Assembly (NCBI RefSeq): GCF_030704535.1
Contig: NC_081811.1
Location: forward strand, 3,302,501-3,366,500
From: Vitis vinifera
Lineage: Eukaryota > Streptophyta > Magnoliopsida > Vitales > Vitaceae
Reading direction: 5' to 3'
DNA: 64,000 nt
Of the stretch, positions 24,717-36,180 are shown one piece after another (the stretch's first letter is position 1; each line of letters starts with the position of its first letter). The notes beneath the pieces are model-generated. The model saw only the letters and a program-made list of their open reading frames with translations. It did no database searches and was not told the origin of the DNA. The position numbers and the translations under genes were made by a program.

Positions 24717-25575
24717 TTTCTTTTTCTTTTTTTTCTTTTTCTTTTTTTTTTCAAAAACTTAAAAAAAAAAAAACTGAAAATCACTTTACAGAGTATTCCC
24801 AGGAAAGACTAGTGGGGTATAATGACCCAGACCAGGACTAGCTTCCTTAGACAGAATATTCAGTTCCCAAGAAATTGGAGGGGTCACAAATGGTCCCGCT
24901 TAAATTTCAATTACCTTAGACAGAACTTCTCTGTATCATAATTTCCAAATTTTCAAAAGACTTGGTACAAACTTTATAAGAAGGTATTTTTCCCATAATA
25001 AAAAAAACATGAGTCATAGTCCAATGGTGTCATACTGAGTTGAGCATGAGAAAAAGGGCTCAGGTTAAGAGTTCGAAACTTCTTTTTGTAACAAATGGTT
25101 GTTTTTTTTTTTTTTTCTTAAAAAAAAACACAAATTTGAAATTTTTTTTTTTTTCAGATTTGTTTTTTTTTTTTTTTTCTTCAGATAAACCCAATTTCAA
25201 CAAACTTATTTATTTTATTTTTTTCTTTCGAAAAAAAAAATTTGTTTTTCCAAAAAAAAAAAAAAACCAACAAACAAATTTTTTTTTTTTTTCTTTTAGA
25301 AAACAACAACTTGTTTTCCTAAAACTTTTAATTTTTAATTTTTTTTTTTCCCGAAACCGAAAACAACAAACCAAATTGTTTGTTTGTTTTCCCGGAAAAC
25401 TTAAACAACAAGATTATTTATTTATTTATTTTTCCAATTACAAATTGTAATTCAATTTTTTTTTTTCTTTTCACAACCACGGTTTTTTTTTTTTTTCTTT
25501 CTTCTTCTTCCTGATAACTTTTTTTTTTCTTTTCACCAACCACTGGTTTTCCTTTGAAAAAATCTGTTTTAAGAA
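24717..25575 (-). other. Copia 5' leader, rich in homopolymer runs
   Basis: This 860-bp leader between the 5' LTR and gag is dominated by long T runs on the plus strand (A runs in the element's RNA), especially 25.1-25.56 kb. It also holds an oppositely oriented A-box/B-box pair (25017-25087, listed separately). No start-of-gag alternative is visible. Confidence 0.7.
25017..25087 (+). repeat. tRNA-like A box, B box and T-run inside the Copia leader
   Basis: TAGTCCAATGG (25017-25027) fits the Pol III A-box consensus, GTTCGAAAC (25071-25079) fits the B-box consensus exactly, and TTTTT at 25083-25087 is a Pol III terminator. It reads opposite to the Copia element. It could be a captured SINE or tRNA scrap; no cloverleaf fold was found. 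Confidence 0.35.
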
Positions 25576-26061
25576 TGTTAGACAACCACACTGCACACAC
25601 TGGTTAGTTCATAAGAAAATAAAAGAAAACTGGAAAAAAAAAAACAGAGAATTAAGGAAGAAGATTAGACCGAGTCTTGTGGAAAACACAATCTCCTTAA
25701 AACAGATTCGCCTTCTCCACAGGTGCTTTGAGAATCGCAAGGCGTCTGTCTCCCAGGATAAAACGATCTTCGAATGACAGCAACAGCACTCTGCAGCCAC
25801 TTCGGCGAACTGGAAATTGTTCAACTCTATCACGGACACAGAAGGAACTCTTAAACACTCTGACAATACTCCAAAGTTTTTCTGTACTTTTTTGAAAGAA
25901 AGTCTACCACTATTTATAGACTTCAAGGAGGGAAGAACACAGACAGGTTCAGAAAGCCAAAATGAATTTGGCTTCTTGAGACTCTTAGAATTCTGGAAAA
26001 ATGAATGAATTTACTTAATTCAATGGATTTACTTAATTTCATTCATCCCCTTTTTCCAACA
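25576..26061 (-). repeat. Copia 5' LTR (486 bp)
   Basis: Right-hand copy, the 5' LTR and thus the promoter of the minus-strand element. TATAAATA on the minus strand corresponds to 25911-25918. Nearly identical to the copy at 19650-20141. Confidence 0.95.
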
Positions 26062-26066
26062 ATTTT

Positions 26067-29000
26067 TAAAAGTAATTTTTTTATATTTTGATTCTATATA
26101 AAACACAATTTATAGTTTCGAATTATATATAATTTATATAAATTTAATTCACATCTTTTTAAAATAATTTTTTTTAATTACAAATGAATTTAAAATAAAT
26201 ATTTTTTAATAAAATATGAATATTAATAATATAATAAAATCATAAATTATAGTTTTTATAAATATTATTAAAATATAGATATTAAATTAATTGATTTATT
26301 TTGTTAAAAATAAATAATTCAAAATTTGTCATTTTTAATATTGTTTATAAACTTTTATAAATATTATAAAAATATGGATATTAACATCTTATAAAAGTAT
26401 AATTCATTTATTTTTTAGAAAATAAAAAATAATTATTCAAATTAATAATTGTTAATATTATTATATTTTAAATAAATATAAAAACAAATAAAATTTAATT
26501 TTTTAAGTTTTAAATTTGTCAAAATTTTCATCATATGCCTACATATATTACTCAATTAGAAACATTTTAAATTATTTTATTTCATTTATAATTAATTAAT
26601 CAATTTTTTTAATTTCAAATTAGTCTTCAAATTTACAAGATTTATTAAAGAATTTAAAGCATTAATTATATTTATTATTTTTATAGTTAGTATATAAATA
26701 TATTGAGTTTTAAATTATTTTTAAAAATGATTAAACTTATTAATAAATTTAATACAAAATCTCACTTGATTCAAAATTTATTTTCTCTAATAAAAAAAAT
26801 CATAATAGCAGTTTTTCATTTTACTTTGTTTTTAAAAATTGTTTCTAAATTACATTAACCAAATAGTGTTATAGTGGTATAAATTTTTAAAAACGATTTT
26901 GTTTTTAAAGCACATGCCCAAATAGGTTTTTATTATTTAGCCAAAAAAACAAAAAATAAAAATAAACTCATTGATTTTTTTTAATAAAAATAAAAAATTA
27001 TTTCAAACTATGTATCATGTGATAATTTTATAAAATTAAAAAAAAATCATTTTAAATCATATGTTCAGATATTATTGATATTTTTTTTATTTTCATTTAT
27101 ATTTTTACTTGAGACTGAAATAGAATCAAATTACCATTTCAACCTTACATTCCTATTTGTGTATAAACACATGAATTTGAATTATCAAATTCATTTTTAT
27201 TCAAAAAAAATAAAAATAAAAACAAAATATTCATTCTCATTTTCCTACTCAACTCTAATCAAATTTGAGTTGGAATCAAACAAGGGAAGGTTGAATTTTT
27301 GAAAATTTTATTATTTAAAACTCTTAAATAGAATATAAAATATAAAAGATAATATTTTAATAATAATCATATCATTCCATGCTTTTAAATAATTTGGAGA
27401 TCCAACGTTGGGAAGAATATGAAGCTGATGGGTTCTTTAAATTTTGCTAACAAGTTGGTTGAGTGGTGGGCGACAGACAGGCAATATTTTAAATTTTGCT
27501 AACAAATTGGTTTAGTGGGGTGGGCCATACACAATATGTTAAACCCAAATTTAATTTCGGTCTCCTGTTCCCAGGGCTGTCTTCTTTCCCTTTTGGATAT
27601 GCCTCGTCGACGTATGGGCTATGGTACATAACATATAAAATAAGAGCTTCAATCAAAAAGTCATAATTAGCCTAACATATCATTTCTCATTACCGGAACG
27701 TGTTCCCCTTTCGGAGATCGATGAAGGGCCCGGATATAAGTGGATCTTTCAGTTGGTGTCAAATGGGTCGGGTCGACCAGCATGATCCAATGTTTAATGG
27801 GCATTTATGGTACTAGCATGGCCTAATTGAAAATTGTGTCACGTTGTATCGTGCTAACTGATGTAAGCCAAATGGATGACCCAACACAACCCATGAGCCA
27901 TCAAGATTCAAGGTTGAAAATTTTCGGAAATTTCTTTAAAATATCGGATATCGGGAGGCATCAATGCAATATTAGCCACCGAAAGTTGTCGGACAAAACC
28001 GTTGATATATGGACAAAAGATCGATTAAAAACTAATAAATCGCCGATTTTTCAACGGGCTACAAACGGAGTAAAAAATTTGTGAAAAATCATCAATCAAT
28101 TTTTTAATCTTTAATTACCTTTTTTCTAATTTATATTTTATTTTAAATTTATATATTTTTTATCATATTTATCTCATTAATCATATTTTAAAAAATTATT
28201 ATCACTTCACTTTTATTTTTTTATTTTTTTATCCTTTTAATTTTAATTTATTTAAAAATTACTAAATTATAAAAAATATTAATAAAACTCTAATATTTTA
28301 TAAATTAAAATAAATTTGATAAGATAAATTAATAATACAAATTTTAATAATTTTAATTATTTAAAAAAATTAATACCAATACTAAAAAGTTGTCCTCACA
28401 AATTTATAATAAAATTTTAGAAATTAAACCTCAAATAAAATATGTGATATAAATCAATTTAATTTTTTATTTAAAATATAATAAAACATGTTTTAATAAA
28501 AATAATTTTAAAATTTTAAAATAAAATAATATAAATATATTAAAGAAATTTAAGATATTTTTTTTTTAAAAAAAAAGTGATAAATATTATCATTAACTAG
28601 ATATGTCAATTATCACTTTAATACATGCATATTCTTACTTATTTCATTTTATTCTTTTTTTAAACATTTTCATGCATTTTGAACCAGTTCCAATCTCACT
28701 AATATTTTTAGAGTTAAAATATTCACGAATATTTTACCAATATTTTCAATATATTCATAAAATTGAGATATATACGTGATTAGAAACAGCCCCAATCAAG
28801 CATGTACAGTTGTGTATTAACTTACGCTCTTCGTTCAAAGAGCTTTTTATTACTAAGATTTTTATTTAAGGTTAAACAATAAAAACCCCAGTCCCAACAG
28901 AGCCTAAGCAGATTGATAAATGGCATCTGCTGTATTCCCCTCCCGCTTCAAAGTTTAATCAAAAGTGATTAGAAACAAATGAAGTCACGAAGGCTAAAAT

Positions 29001-29394
29001 GGCTTAGGATTTCATTACCAACCCCCCTTTCTGCCTTTTTCCCAGCAGTCTACAATGAACCTTAAACATGAAAAATGAGATGTTTAACAATTCAAATGAC
29101 AAGAGCTTGGAATAAATGGAGACACGGCAAAATACTATCTTATTCATTCAGCAATGGAAAACTAATGAACAGACCATGACATTACTAGATTCCCTCTCAG
29201 TTCCACCTCTTTCTCAAATACAATTCGACAACAGCAAAATAACATAACCCAAATAGTTGCAGTAGCAGTTCTACACCGAATGAAATTTAAAGCATTATTC
29301 AAGAAACCATGTGCTTCAGACTATGATCTATATCAGGTTGGCTACCCAATGTAAACTACCAGAGACAGACCAAAAAAGAAAAATGAAACAGGTT
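26067..29394. other. AT-rich spacer between Copia and TOC159
   Basis: No gene recognised. 26.1-27.4 kb and 28.1-28.7 kb are very AT-rich. 27.4-28.1 kb is more mixed, has a small direct repeat (AAATTTTGCTAACAA at about 27439 and 27491) and GGATATCGG-type phrases that recur near 39.8 kb, probably old transposon scraps. The last about 500 bases (28.9-29.39 kb) are probably the TOC159 3' UTR. Confidence 0.5.
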
Positions 29395-32300
29395 CTAGTA
29401 GATTGAGTAATTGTCACTAACTCCGGGCCAGATGGCCTTGTAGATGGCCATGACAACTGGAATAATACCCACAAGTGCAATCTGGAGCTGCTCTGAGCTG
29501 CTTGTTTTAACTGTGATCTGTCCACTCAGCTTGTTGTTCAATCCCACCCGAACAGCCATCTTTGAGCTCCGTCCAATGGAGAACTGAGATTGAAGGTTGG
29601 CCCCCAGTGCCAAGTCGCCTCTCCACTTCACTAGAGAGAGGCCTAGTGTAGATTGATCCTGTCCAATTGGGAAATCTGCTTCCCTTAACCGTACTTCCAG
29701 ATTCGCTCCATATGCTGCGTCACCCTGACATCGAACAGTCCCAGTGCTACCTGCCAAAACAAGGCGCTTGCCCAGTGTGAACTGATCCTCAACTTTGAAC
29801 CCAGTGGCCACATTTTCTCCTAAGAATGTAACAGAGAACCCAGCAGCTGTCTTGTTCTTTTTCAGAATTTTGAATTTGGTTTCCCCACGAAGAATGTAGG
29901 CAAGTTGCTTTCCAATGTTTTGGATGTCAAAGCCTGCCATACTCGATCCATTCTCCCCATGCTTTGCAGCAGCGGAGGAGTCCAAATGGATGTTAAACTC
30001 TTTCTTGTCCTTAGTCACTTGAACAGAAACTGCTGCTGGAAACTGACCAAGAATGGCTAGACTCTGTTCAAGGTTGACACCATCATACCCACAATCATGG
30101 TCCCAACCATGGGTGTCCAAAACTGGTCTCGCCAGAAACTGTGAAGTAGGCTCCAGGAACCGGTACCTGTAAGCTGGATTATCACAATCAAAGGATGGTG
30201 GCAGGACCATATCAGGCAATGGAACTGGCACAGCAGCTGGACCTCCATTATCCTGATCACCATCTTCCCCCAGATAACCATAATCATCTGAAGCAACCTT
30301 ACCTTTCTTCTTGATCTCTCTCATTTTTTTTAACTCCTCTCTCCATTGCTGCTTCTGAAGGAGCTTCACCCTATAATCATACTCCTCAAAGTATGCCTTC
30401 CTCTGCTCTTTGCTAAGCTTAGCAATTTGAGATTTCCTTAAAGGCTTGAATGGTGGAAGCTGGTCATACTCATCCTCGTCTTCTTCTTGTTCACAGTCAG
30501 ATAAATCATCCAAGTCAATATCAGAATCACCATTGTCACCACCCTGCTCAGCAGAGAGTTTTGGGTGTGTGCGGGACTGCAACAACCAAGACAACAAGTA
30601 TGGAAGAGGAGGAGCACGGACACGGAAGCCAAAGAGCTTGCGGTGGTCAAATGGGTCCTGAGGTTTTGAGAGAGAACTTGCTTCAGATAATATCTTCATA
30701 GAGTAGCTTAGCAGCAGTAACTGGGGTCTCCAACTCTGGCCATTAGGTAGCACCTTCTGGCCATCTCTGTTCTTTCTACAGGAAGGATGGTTCTCAACAA
30801 GAGAAACAGGATTCATCAAACTCGGATTCATCAGACGCAGATCACCAACAGCTTGCCCAATAGACTGCTGAACAACATGAGATCGCTGAGAAACATACGT
30901 CTCATAACTTAAAGGAGCACCAGATGGTCCATCTGGAGGTGCAGATGCACCATGTGTAAGAGTGACTATAGCACTTCGCCAGATGGATGGACCAAGAGAA
31001 CTAGTAATTGTCCTTAATAATGGCAAATCATTAAGATCTCTGGTCTGAGCATCCAGACGATCAACATAGAGGACAATATCTGGGGGGCATTTCTTTGTAA
31101 ACTTTTGTATGGAAGATAAAATTTTGCGGTTGACACCTTGTTCCAAGAAAGAAGACTTGAGCCCTGGTGTGTCAAAGACCCGGATCTTAACTCCATCTAT
31201 AGTTCCTATAATCTCTCTTACTGTAGTAGTGGCAGGTTCAAATGCGTTAATGAGGGCCTTCTGTTCACCAAATATAGAATTTATGGTAGCACTTTTTCCC
31301 ACTCCACTTTTTCCGAGGACCAGTATGTTCAAGGAAAAGTTTAAGTCATCTTTCCCCTCCGCTTCAAGCTGCATAGCTCTCCTCTTTGCAGTATCAAGGC
31401 TAAATTCTTCCCCAGTTTGCCTCCCTACAAGAAGTGCCAACCGATACAGAACCTGCCCAACTATGGAATCTTCAGGAGAATGACCTAGCCTCTGCACAAG
31501 CCTCAAGAATTTCACCCTTATCAGCTGTATCTTTTCCTGCTTCCTCTTATCTTCTTCACTCAAGGTGTTCTCTGAGTCGCCTCCAATTGCAAGATTAGAA
31601 GGAGTAAAAAGATTGGACCGGTTTGGTCGGGGAGCAGGTTTCAGAGACCGGTTTGCAGATCCCAATCCAGCAGGACGGTCAACAGAGAAAAGCCTGGATC
31701 CGTCTGGAGAGGTTATTGTGATACTGCCACTATCAGAACTTGCACTTGTTGCTGCTTTCAAGAGAGCAGCCAATGCAGCAGAATCAAATAACTCCTTTCC
31801 ATCTCCTTCTTCATCGGTGTCCACTTCTTCATCTGAATCACTTACAATTTGACCATCAATTCTCTGTGAATGATCACGAGAACTCTCTGCACCAGAGTGA
31901 GAACCTCCACCTGATACTTGCTCCAGTTCCTCCAAGAAGTGTTTGGCAGCTTCAGAACCTTCAAAAACCATACCTTTAGACTCTTCATCTGTAACCGAGC
32001 CTTCAATCTCACCTTCTTCATCATCTTCATCTGAGTGATGATTGGTTTCATCTAGTTTTATTGCTGGGTTTAAAACTGAACTGAGATCCGCAGATTCAGG
32101 TGACTCTGATTTGCCAGAGACCACATTTTCCAGTTCAGCGCCCTGAGCATTAACATGTGTAAGATTGTTTTCTAACTGTTTTGACTCAAGTGTTGGATTC
32201 TCTGTGGTAGATTCAGCACCATTTTCCACTGCCTGATCTTCATTGCCAACAGCTTCTTTCCCACTATACACAAATTGTACTCCATCAGCAGCTATCTTTG

Positions 32301-33792
32301 TAATAGGCTCATTCCTTGTGGCTTCAGAATCAGCTTCTGGCTTGGTTTCTGTTTCTTGTTTCTCCTTATTATTAATCAGACCAGCAGTTTCGCTTTTATC
32401 AGTACAAGCATCCCCTTTAGTACCATCCTGGTTATCAACTATAACAGTACCACGGACAACAGCACCAACATTTAGTTCTTGATCTTTCTCCACACCACCA
32501 TCAGTTTTCTCTCCCAGTTCTGAAGTTTCAACATTGAGGTTGGTTACAGGTTTAATACTTTTGTCAAAATCAGTATCCACTCCAACTGATTTTGAATTAA
32601 CTGGTTCTTCTAAGTCACCACTAATCTGATCAAACCTTTTATCCAATTTAACACTATCATCAACCATCATCTCCTTTCCTTCAATCTCAGAATCTTTGTT
32701 TTCCTCTTCATCCCCAGCAATAGTTGGTCCAGACCCTGAAAAATTGGTATGCATAGCTTCCACAACTGAGTCTCCTCCACCATTTAACTTCACACCATCC
32801 TCCTCCAGAAATTTATTATCCGCAGGTTCTGCAATGAGAGGGCTAACTTGATCACTCTCACCATCTGCATTCTGTCTGAAACCCTCATCCCCAACAATAG
32901 CCGATCCAGACCCGGACACACTGACATGTATGGCATCCACAACTGAATCTCCTTCCCTAGCTATATTCACACTTTCCGTTGCCACAGGCTTATTATCTGC
33001 TGCTGCTGCTGCTTCTGCAATAAGAGGACCAACTAGATCGGTCCCACCACCCAGAAATGCATCTTCTTTGATACGGTCATCAAATTTTGGTGTTTCAAAA
33101 GTGCTATCACCATTATCAGCTCCCAAAGCCTCAATTGAATTCCCTTGGGCGGCACCACCAATACTGCTTCCTTCCACCAATTCCCGTACAACTGGCTTCT
33201 CCATCGAATCCATTTGCACAGAAACCCCTTTTCCTTCATTTTCACAATTTTCCACACCCGGGTCAAGACCAATCCTCTTCGAACCATCAGCCCCAACCCC
33301 AATCGACTCCGTTTCTCCTGTCTCTTCTTCACCCCCCAAAACCCTAGCTCTAGGGCCTCCAACAACATCATCCCCACCCTCTTCTTCTTCATCGTCGGTC
33401 GACACCCTCGCAACTGGCATTACCATCTTGGGCACAAAAAACTCCGATGAACCAACAAAAGGGGAATCAATACCTTCCCCTCCTATGCCTTTTTCTACAA
33501 TTTCCTCATCCGGGTCTTCCATAATTGGCTCCGAAGCCGTCTCAAAGTCCTCCTCCCCGCTCACAAACCCCCCATTCTCAGACTCACCATCACTACTCGC
33601 ACCACTGCTACTACTGGTACTACTACTACTCTTCCCATTAATTTCCAAAACATCCTTCTTTCTAACAGCTTCAGTATCAAAACCATAAGAAGGAGACGCT
33701 CTAATAGGAGGAGAAGAGAAAGAACCTGATGAATTCGAAGGTTGCGACGTCATTTCTGTTCCAGAAAGAGGGACAAAGGCCTTCGACTCCAT
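29395..33792 (-). CDS. TOC159: TOC159, chloroplast outer-envelope preprotein receptor GTPase
   Basis: Uninterrupted frame of 1,465 codons; a further 13 in-frame codons upstream (to 33831) start with MCLLFGAEQ and are unlikely to be used, since the Met at 33792 (MESKAFVPLSG) resembles family starts. TOC159 recognises transit peptides and with TOC34 and TOC75 forms the import channel entry. Domains: a long acidic, disordered A-domain (to about 730) with serine runs and an internal repeat; a conserved junction (GQIVSDSDEEVDTDEE, AALAALLKAATS); the G-domain with P-loop GKSGVGKSATINS near 825-840, DTPGLKSS (G3) and ATTTVREI (G2 region); then the M-domain that anchors it to the outer membrane, with DTHGWDHDCGYDGVN and ending in a hydrophobic tail. 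The length and motifs match the TOC159 group rather than TOC132/120. No break seen. Confidence 0.96.
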   Translation of the reverse strand: MESKAFVPLSGTEMTSQPSNSSGSFSSPPIRASPSYGFDTEAVRKKDVLEINGKSSSSTSSSSGASSDGESENGGFVSGEEDFETASEPIMEDPDEEIVEKGIGGEGIDSPFVGSSEFFVPKMVMPVARVSTDDEEEEGGDDVVGGPRARVLGGEEETGETESIGVGADGSKRIGLDPGVENCENEGKGVSVQMDSMEKPVVRELVEGSSIGGAAQGNSIEALGADNGDSTFETPKFDDRIKEDAFLGGGTDLVGPLIAEAAAAADNKPVATESVNIAREGDSVVDAIHVSVSGSGSAIVGDEGFRQNADGESDQVSPLIAEPADNKFLEEDGVKLNGGGDSVVEAMHTNFSGSGPTIAGDEEENKDSEIEGKEMMVDDSVKLDKRFDQISGDLEEPVNSKSVGVDTDFDKSIKPVTNLNVETSELGEKTDGGVEKDQELNVGAVVRGTVIVDNQDGTKGDACTDKSETAGLINNKEKQETETKPEADSEATRNEPITKIAADGVQFVYSGKEAVGNEDQAVENGAESTTENPTLESKQLENNLTHVNAQGAELENVVSGKSESPESADLSSVLNPAIKLDETNHHSDEDDEEGEIEGSVTDEESKGMVFEGSEAAKHFLEELEQVSGGGSHSGAESSRDHSQRIDGQIVSDSDEEVDTDEEGDGKELFDSAALAALLKAATSASSDSGSITITSPDGSRLFSVDRPAGLGSANRSLKPAPRPNRSNLFTPSNLAIGGDSENTLSEEDKRKQEKIQLIRVKFLRLVQRLGHSPEDSIVGQVLYRLALLVGRQTGEEFSLDTAKRRAMQLEAEGKDDLNFSLNILVLGKSGVGKSATINSIFGEQKALINAFEPATTTVREIIGTIDGVKIRVFDTPGLKSSFLEQGVNRKILSSIQKFTKKCPPDIVLYVDRLDAQTRDLNDLPLLRTITSSLGPSIWRSAIVTLTHGASAPPDGPSGAPLSYETYVSQRSHVVQQSIGQAVGDLRLMNPSLMNPVSLVENHPSCRKNRDGQKVLPNGQSWRPQLLLLSYSMKILSEASSLSKPQDPFDHRKLFGFRVRAPPLPYLLSWLLQSRTHPKLSAEQGGDNGDSDIDLDDLSDCEQEEDEDEYDQLPPFKPLRKSQIAKLSKEQRKAYFEEYDYRVKLLQKQQWREELKKMREIKKKGKVASDDYGYLGEDGDQDNGGPAAVPVPLPDMVLPPSFDCDNPAYRYRFLEPTSQFLARPVLDTHGWDHDCGYDGVNLEQSLAILGQFPAAVSVQVTKDKKEFNIHLDSSAAAKHGENGSSMAGFDIQNIGKQLAYILRGETKFKILKKNKTAAGFSVTFLGENVATGFKVEDQFTLGKRLVLAGSTGTVRCQGDAAYGANLEVRLREADFPIGQDQSTLGLSLVKWRGDLALGANLQSQFSIGRSSKMAVRVGLNNKLSGQITVKTSSSEQLQIALVGIIPVVMAIYKAIWPGVSDNYSIY

Positions 33793-35049
33793 GGACCCGA
33801 GCTTTTGTTCTGCACCAAAAAGCAAACACACAACACCAAAAAAGCGTTGCGGGTGGTCGAGAATTAGGGTTTGCTTTTAGGGTTTGGTTTTATTGGCTCA
33901 GATTTCGCCCCTTTCGGATTGAGTTTCAAACAATGTCCGAGAGAGAGAGATAAGGTGTCTCAGGCTCGTTATCTCTATTTCTCTCTACAATTGGCTTTGG
34001 GGTTTTCGCTGTTTATATGGGCACAAAATGCCGAAACTGCCCTCCAACCCAAGATTTTCCAAACCATCCTCCCATCTTTCCTCCCAGGTTATATTTAGTT
34101 GTTAGAAAGTAAAAAGAAAAAAATAATTATATTATAAAAAAAATTAAAAATCAAATATAATTAAAATTAATAAATTATTTTTATACAATTTTTAAATCTT
34201 TTTTTTTTATCTTTTTATATAAAAATTAAATAAATCACAAATACATAAATTTTTAATTAATTATATTATAATAAAATAAATACTAAAAAAATATTTTTTA
34301 ATGACCAAATATAGAGTGGAAGAATTTTAATTTATTTGATCCAACGGTGGATATTGGGTTGTCTTCGCCTTGATGATGTGAGTGGAAATGAAACTTGTTT
34401 GGTTGCTTGTGTAAGCAAGGCGGTTAGCGTGTAGGGGATTGGGTGTTGTTTGGTTTCGTTTGATATGGTTTGTTTTTTGGCGTATTGTTGCGTGTTTCAT
34501 TTTACTCCCTAGTATTCCTCATCTCCAATGCATGGTCGATACTAGTTGCTTCCTATCCTATGTCAAATATCTAAAAAAATTATCTTCGCCCTTTTTTTTT
34601 CTTTTTCTTTTTTTTTTTTTAATAAATTTGAAGATATTTTGTACAAGACCCTTTACTAGATTGATTATGTAATCATAAGCGGTTTATGAGATCTAGTAAA
34701 GCAATTCGTTGGTGATTTCCCCTAAGATCAAGGAATAGGTGAGACCAAAACATTAGAGTTGGAATACCAATTTGTTGGTGAAATCATGATTATAGATAAT
34801 AATTTAATTCAAATACAACTCCAAAAAATCATAAATAAGAATTTCTAAATTTGGCGTATTTAGATGCGAGTTTTACTTAAATCTCGAGATTCATGGAATA
34901 TAGTTAATCGTGATTACAACAAATGAATTAACTCGAAAGAATTCAAGGCACTATAAAGAAGTATAAATATTTATTAAAAATTACATTCTAAATAGATCTT
35001 TGAAAAAATCTTAGAGGCAGAAACAATAAATAAGGCCTATGATATACTC
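33793..35049. other. TOC159 upstream region and spacer
   Basis: 33.79-34.1 kb should contain the TOC159 5' UTR and promoter. From 34.1 kb the sequence is AT-rich without genes. 34.64-35.05 kb may be the decayed left edge of the Copia relic that follows. Confidence 0.4.
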
Positions 35050-36180
35050 TATAAAATTGATATAAAAGTGATAATTGTACCAAATAGTGAAGTTACAAAT
35101 ACTAAGAAGACCAAAAAATTTGAAATGGATCTTAATTAATCTCAGATAGTTTTAATTAGGCGGAGACCATTACAATCAGATGCGAGTTATTGGTGATAAA
35201 CTTAATGACAAAAAAATAGTAGAGAAAGTTATGTGACCTTTGGGTATTTGAAATGAATCTTAATTAATCTTAGATAGTTTTAATTAGGCGGAGACCATTA
35301 CAATCAGATGCGAGTTATTGGTAATAAACTTAATGATAGAAAAATAGTAGAGAAAGTTATGTGACCTTTGGGTACAAAAGTTGAATATATTGTTGCACTA
35401 GGATTAATGGGTTCATTACGTTAACATGAGCAAACAATAAATTTGAAAATCAATTCTTTTAATTTGGAGTAGAATTTGTAAAGCAAAATATTTACAAAAG
35501 GTCATGGTGGTTAACAATATGGTAAATGTTTTGGTTGTGTCAAAAGTAAAGATAGATGAAAACACAACTTCACTGATAAAGATAAAGATGATGACAAATA
35601 TTCTTCTAGAGAAATGAATAACACTCTACGATCTAAAGACAGGTTTCATATGTAGTGTTTCAAATCTAAGACATATGAACACAACACTTTGAATTTTCAA
35701 CAAAATTTTAAAATGAACAAATAACTATTGAGGCATACCAACATTTGGTGTTAGGTTATTATATAAAAGCATTAGGCATAAAACATAAAGATATTTGGTA
35801 TCTCAATATAAGATGCAATAACATGTGTGTGCTAAGAAAAAATTATTTTTTCAGTTGGATAAACTAGTTGGATGATAAGGTAATTTTAATAAAAATCAAA
35901 GATTACGAGCAAAGGTAATATTTTATTTTGTTCTTAAGATGGCAACCAACTATACCTTAGAGCAAAATAGTATAATTGAGATAAAAAATAAGACAATTGT
36001 GGAGATGACAAGGAGTATGTTAAAAACGAAGTCAATTCCAAAGGTATTTGGTTATTACTTATGTAGCATTGTTGTTGAATAAGTGTTTTATAAAGACAAT
36101 TCTTGTTGAATAATTTATATGTATTCGAAGATTATAATACAGTTTCATATGATAAAGTAGTAATCAATAAAAAAATAGGT
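35050..36180 (+). pseudogene. Heavily decayed Copia gag-pol relic
   Basis: Translation in shifting plus-strand frames gives Copia-like pieces in the right order. Gag: NQMRVIGDKLNDKK, then GLMGSLR and HEQTINLKINSFNLE. A protease-like WYLNIRCNNMC follows, then an integrase-like NKTIVEMTRSMLKTKS. Stops and frameshifts occur throughout, the span between protease and integrase is mostly missing, and no LTRs remain. A 128-bp tandem duplication sits in the gag part. Clearly dead, and much older than the Copia at 19.65 kb. Confidence 0.75.
35120..35375 (+). repeat. 128-bp tandem duplication in the Copia relic
   Basis: Unit 35120-35247 is repeated at 35248-35375 with few changes (for example GGTGATAAAC versus GGTAATAAAC). 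128 is not a multiple of three, so it shifts the old gag frame; the copying came after the element was already dead or helped kill it. Confidence 0.85.

Larger units (their letters stand above)
19650..26061 (-). mobile_element. Complete Ty1/Copia LTR retrotransposon, 6.4 kb, recent
   Basis: Two LTRs with TG...CA ends enclose one gag-pol frame on the minus strand, and the whole is flanked by the 5-bp duplication ATTTT (19645-19649 and 26062-26066). Domain order PR-INT-RT-RNaseH makes it Copia. By eye the LTRs differ by about five substitutions plus two short indels, near 1%, so the insertion is young. A purine-rich stretch (reading GTGGGGAATTG on the minus strand, near 20142-20152) abuts the 3' LTR, as a polypurine tract should. 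No match to the usual initiator-Met primer-binding site (TGGTATCAGAGC) follows the 5' LTR. Two in-frame stops make this copy non-autonomous as it stands. Confidence 0.95.

Noticed and set aside
25040..25450. 136-aa Phe-rich frame
   Set aside because: It is only a translation of T runs in the Copia leader.
27827..28084. 85-aa frame in the spacer before TOC159
   Set aside because: No domain, no homology recognised, surrounded by decayed repeats.
32930..33688. 252-aa plus-strand reading frame antisense to TOC159
   Set aside because: It is Ser/Pro-rich, has no known domain and lies entirely opposite the TOC159 acidic domain, whose codon bias keeps the opposite frame open.
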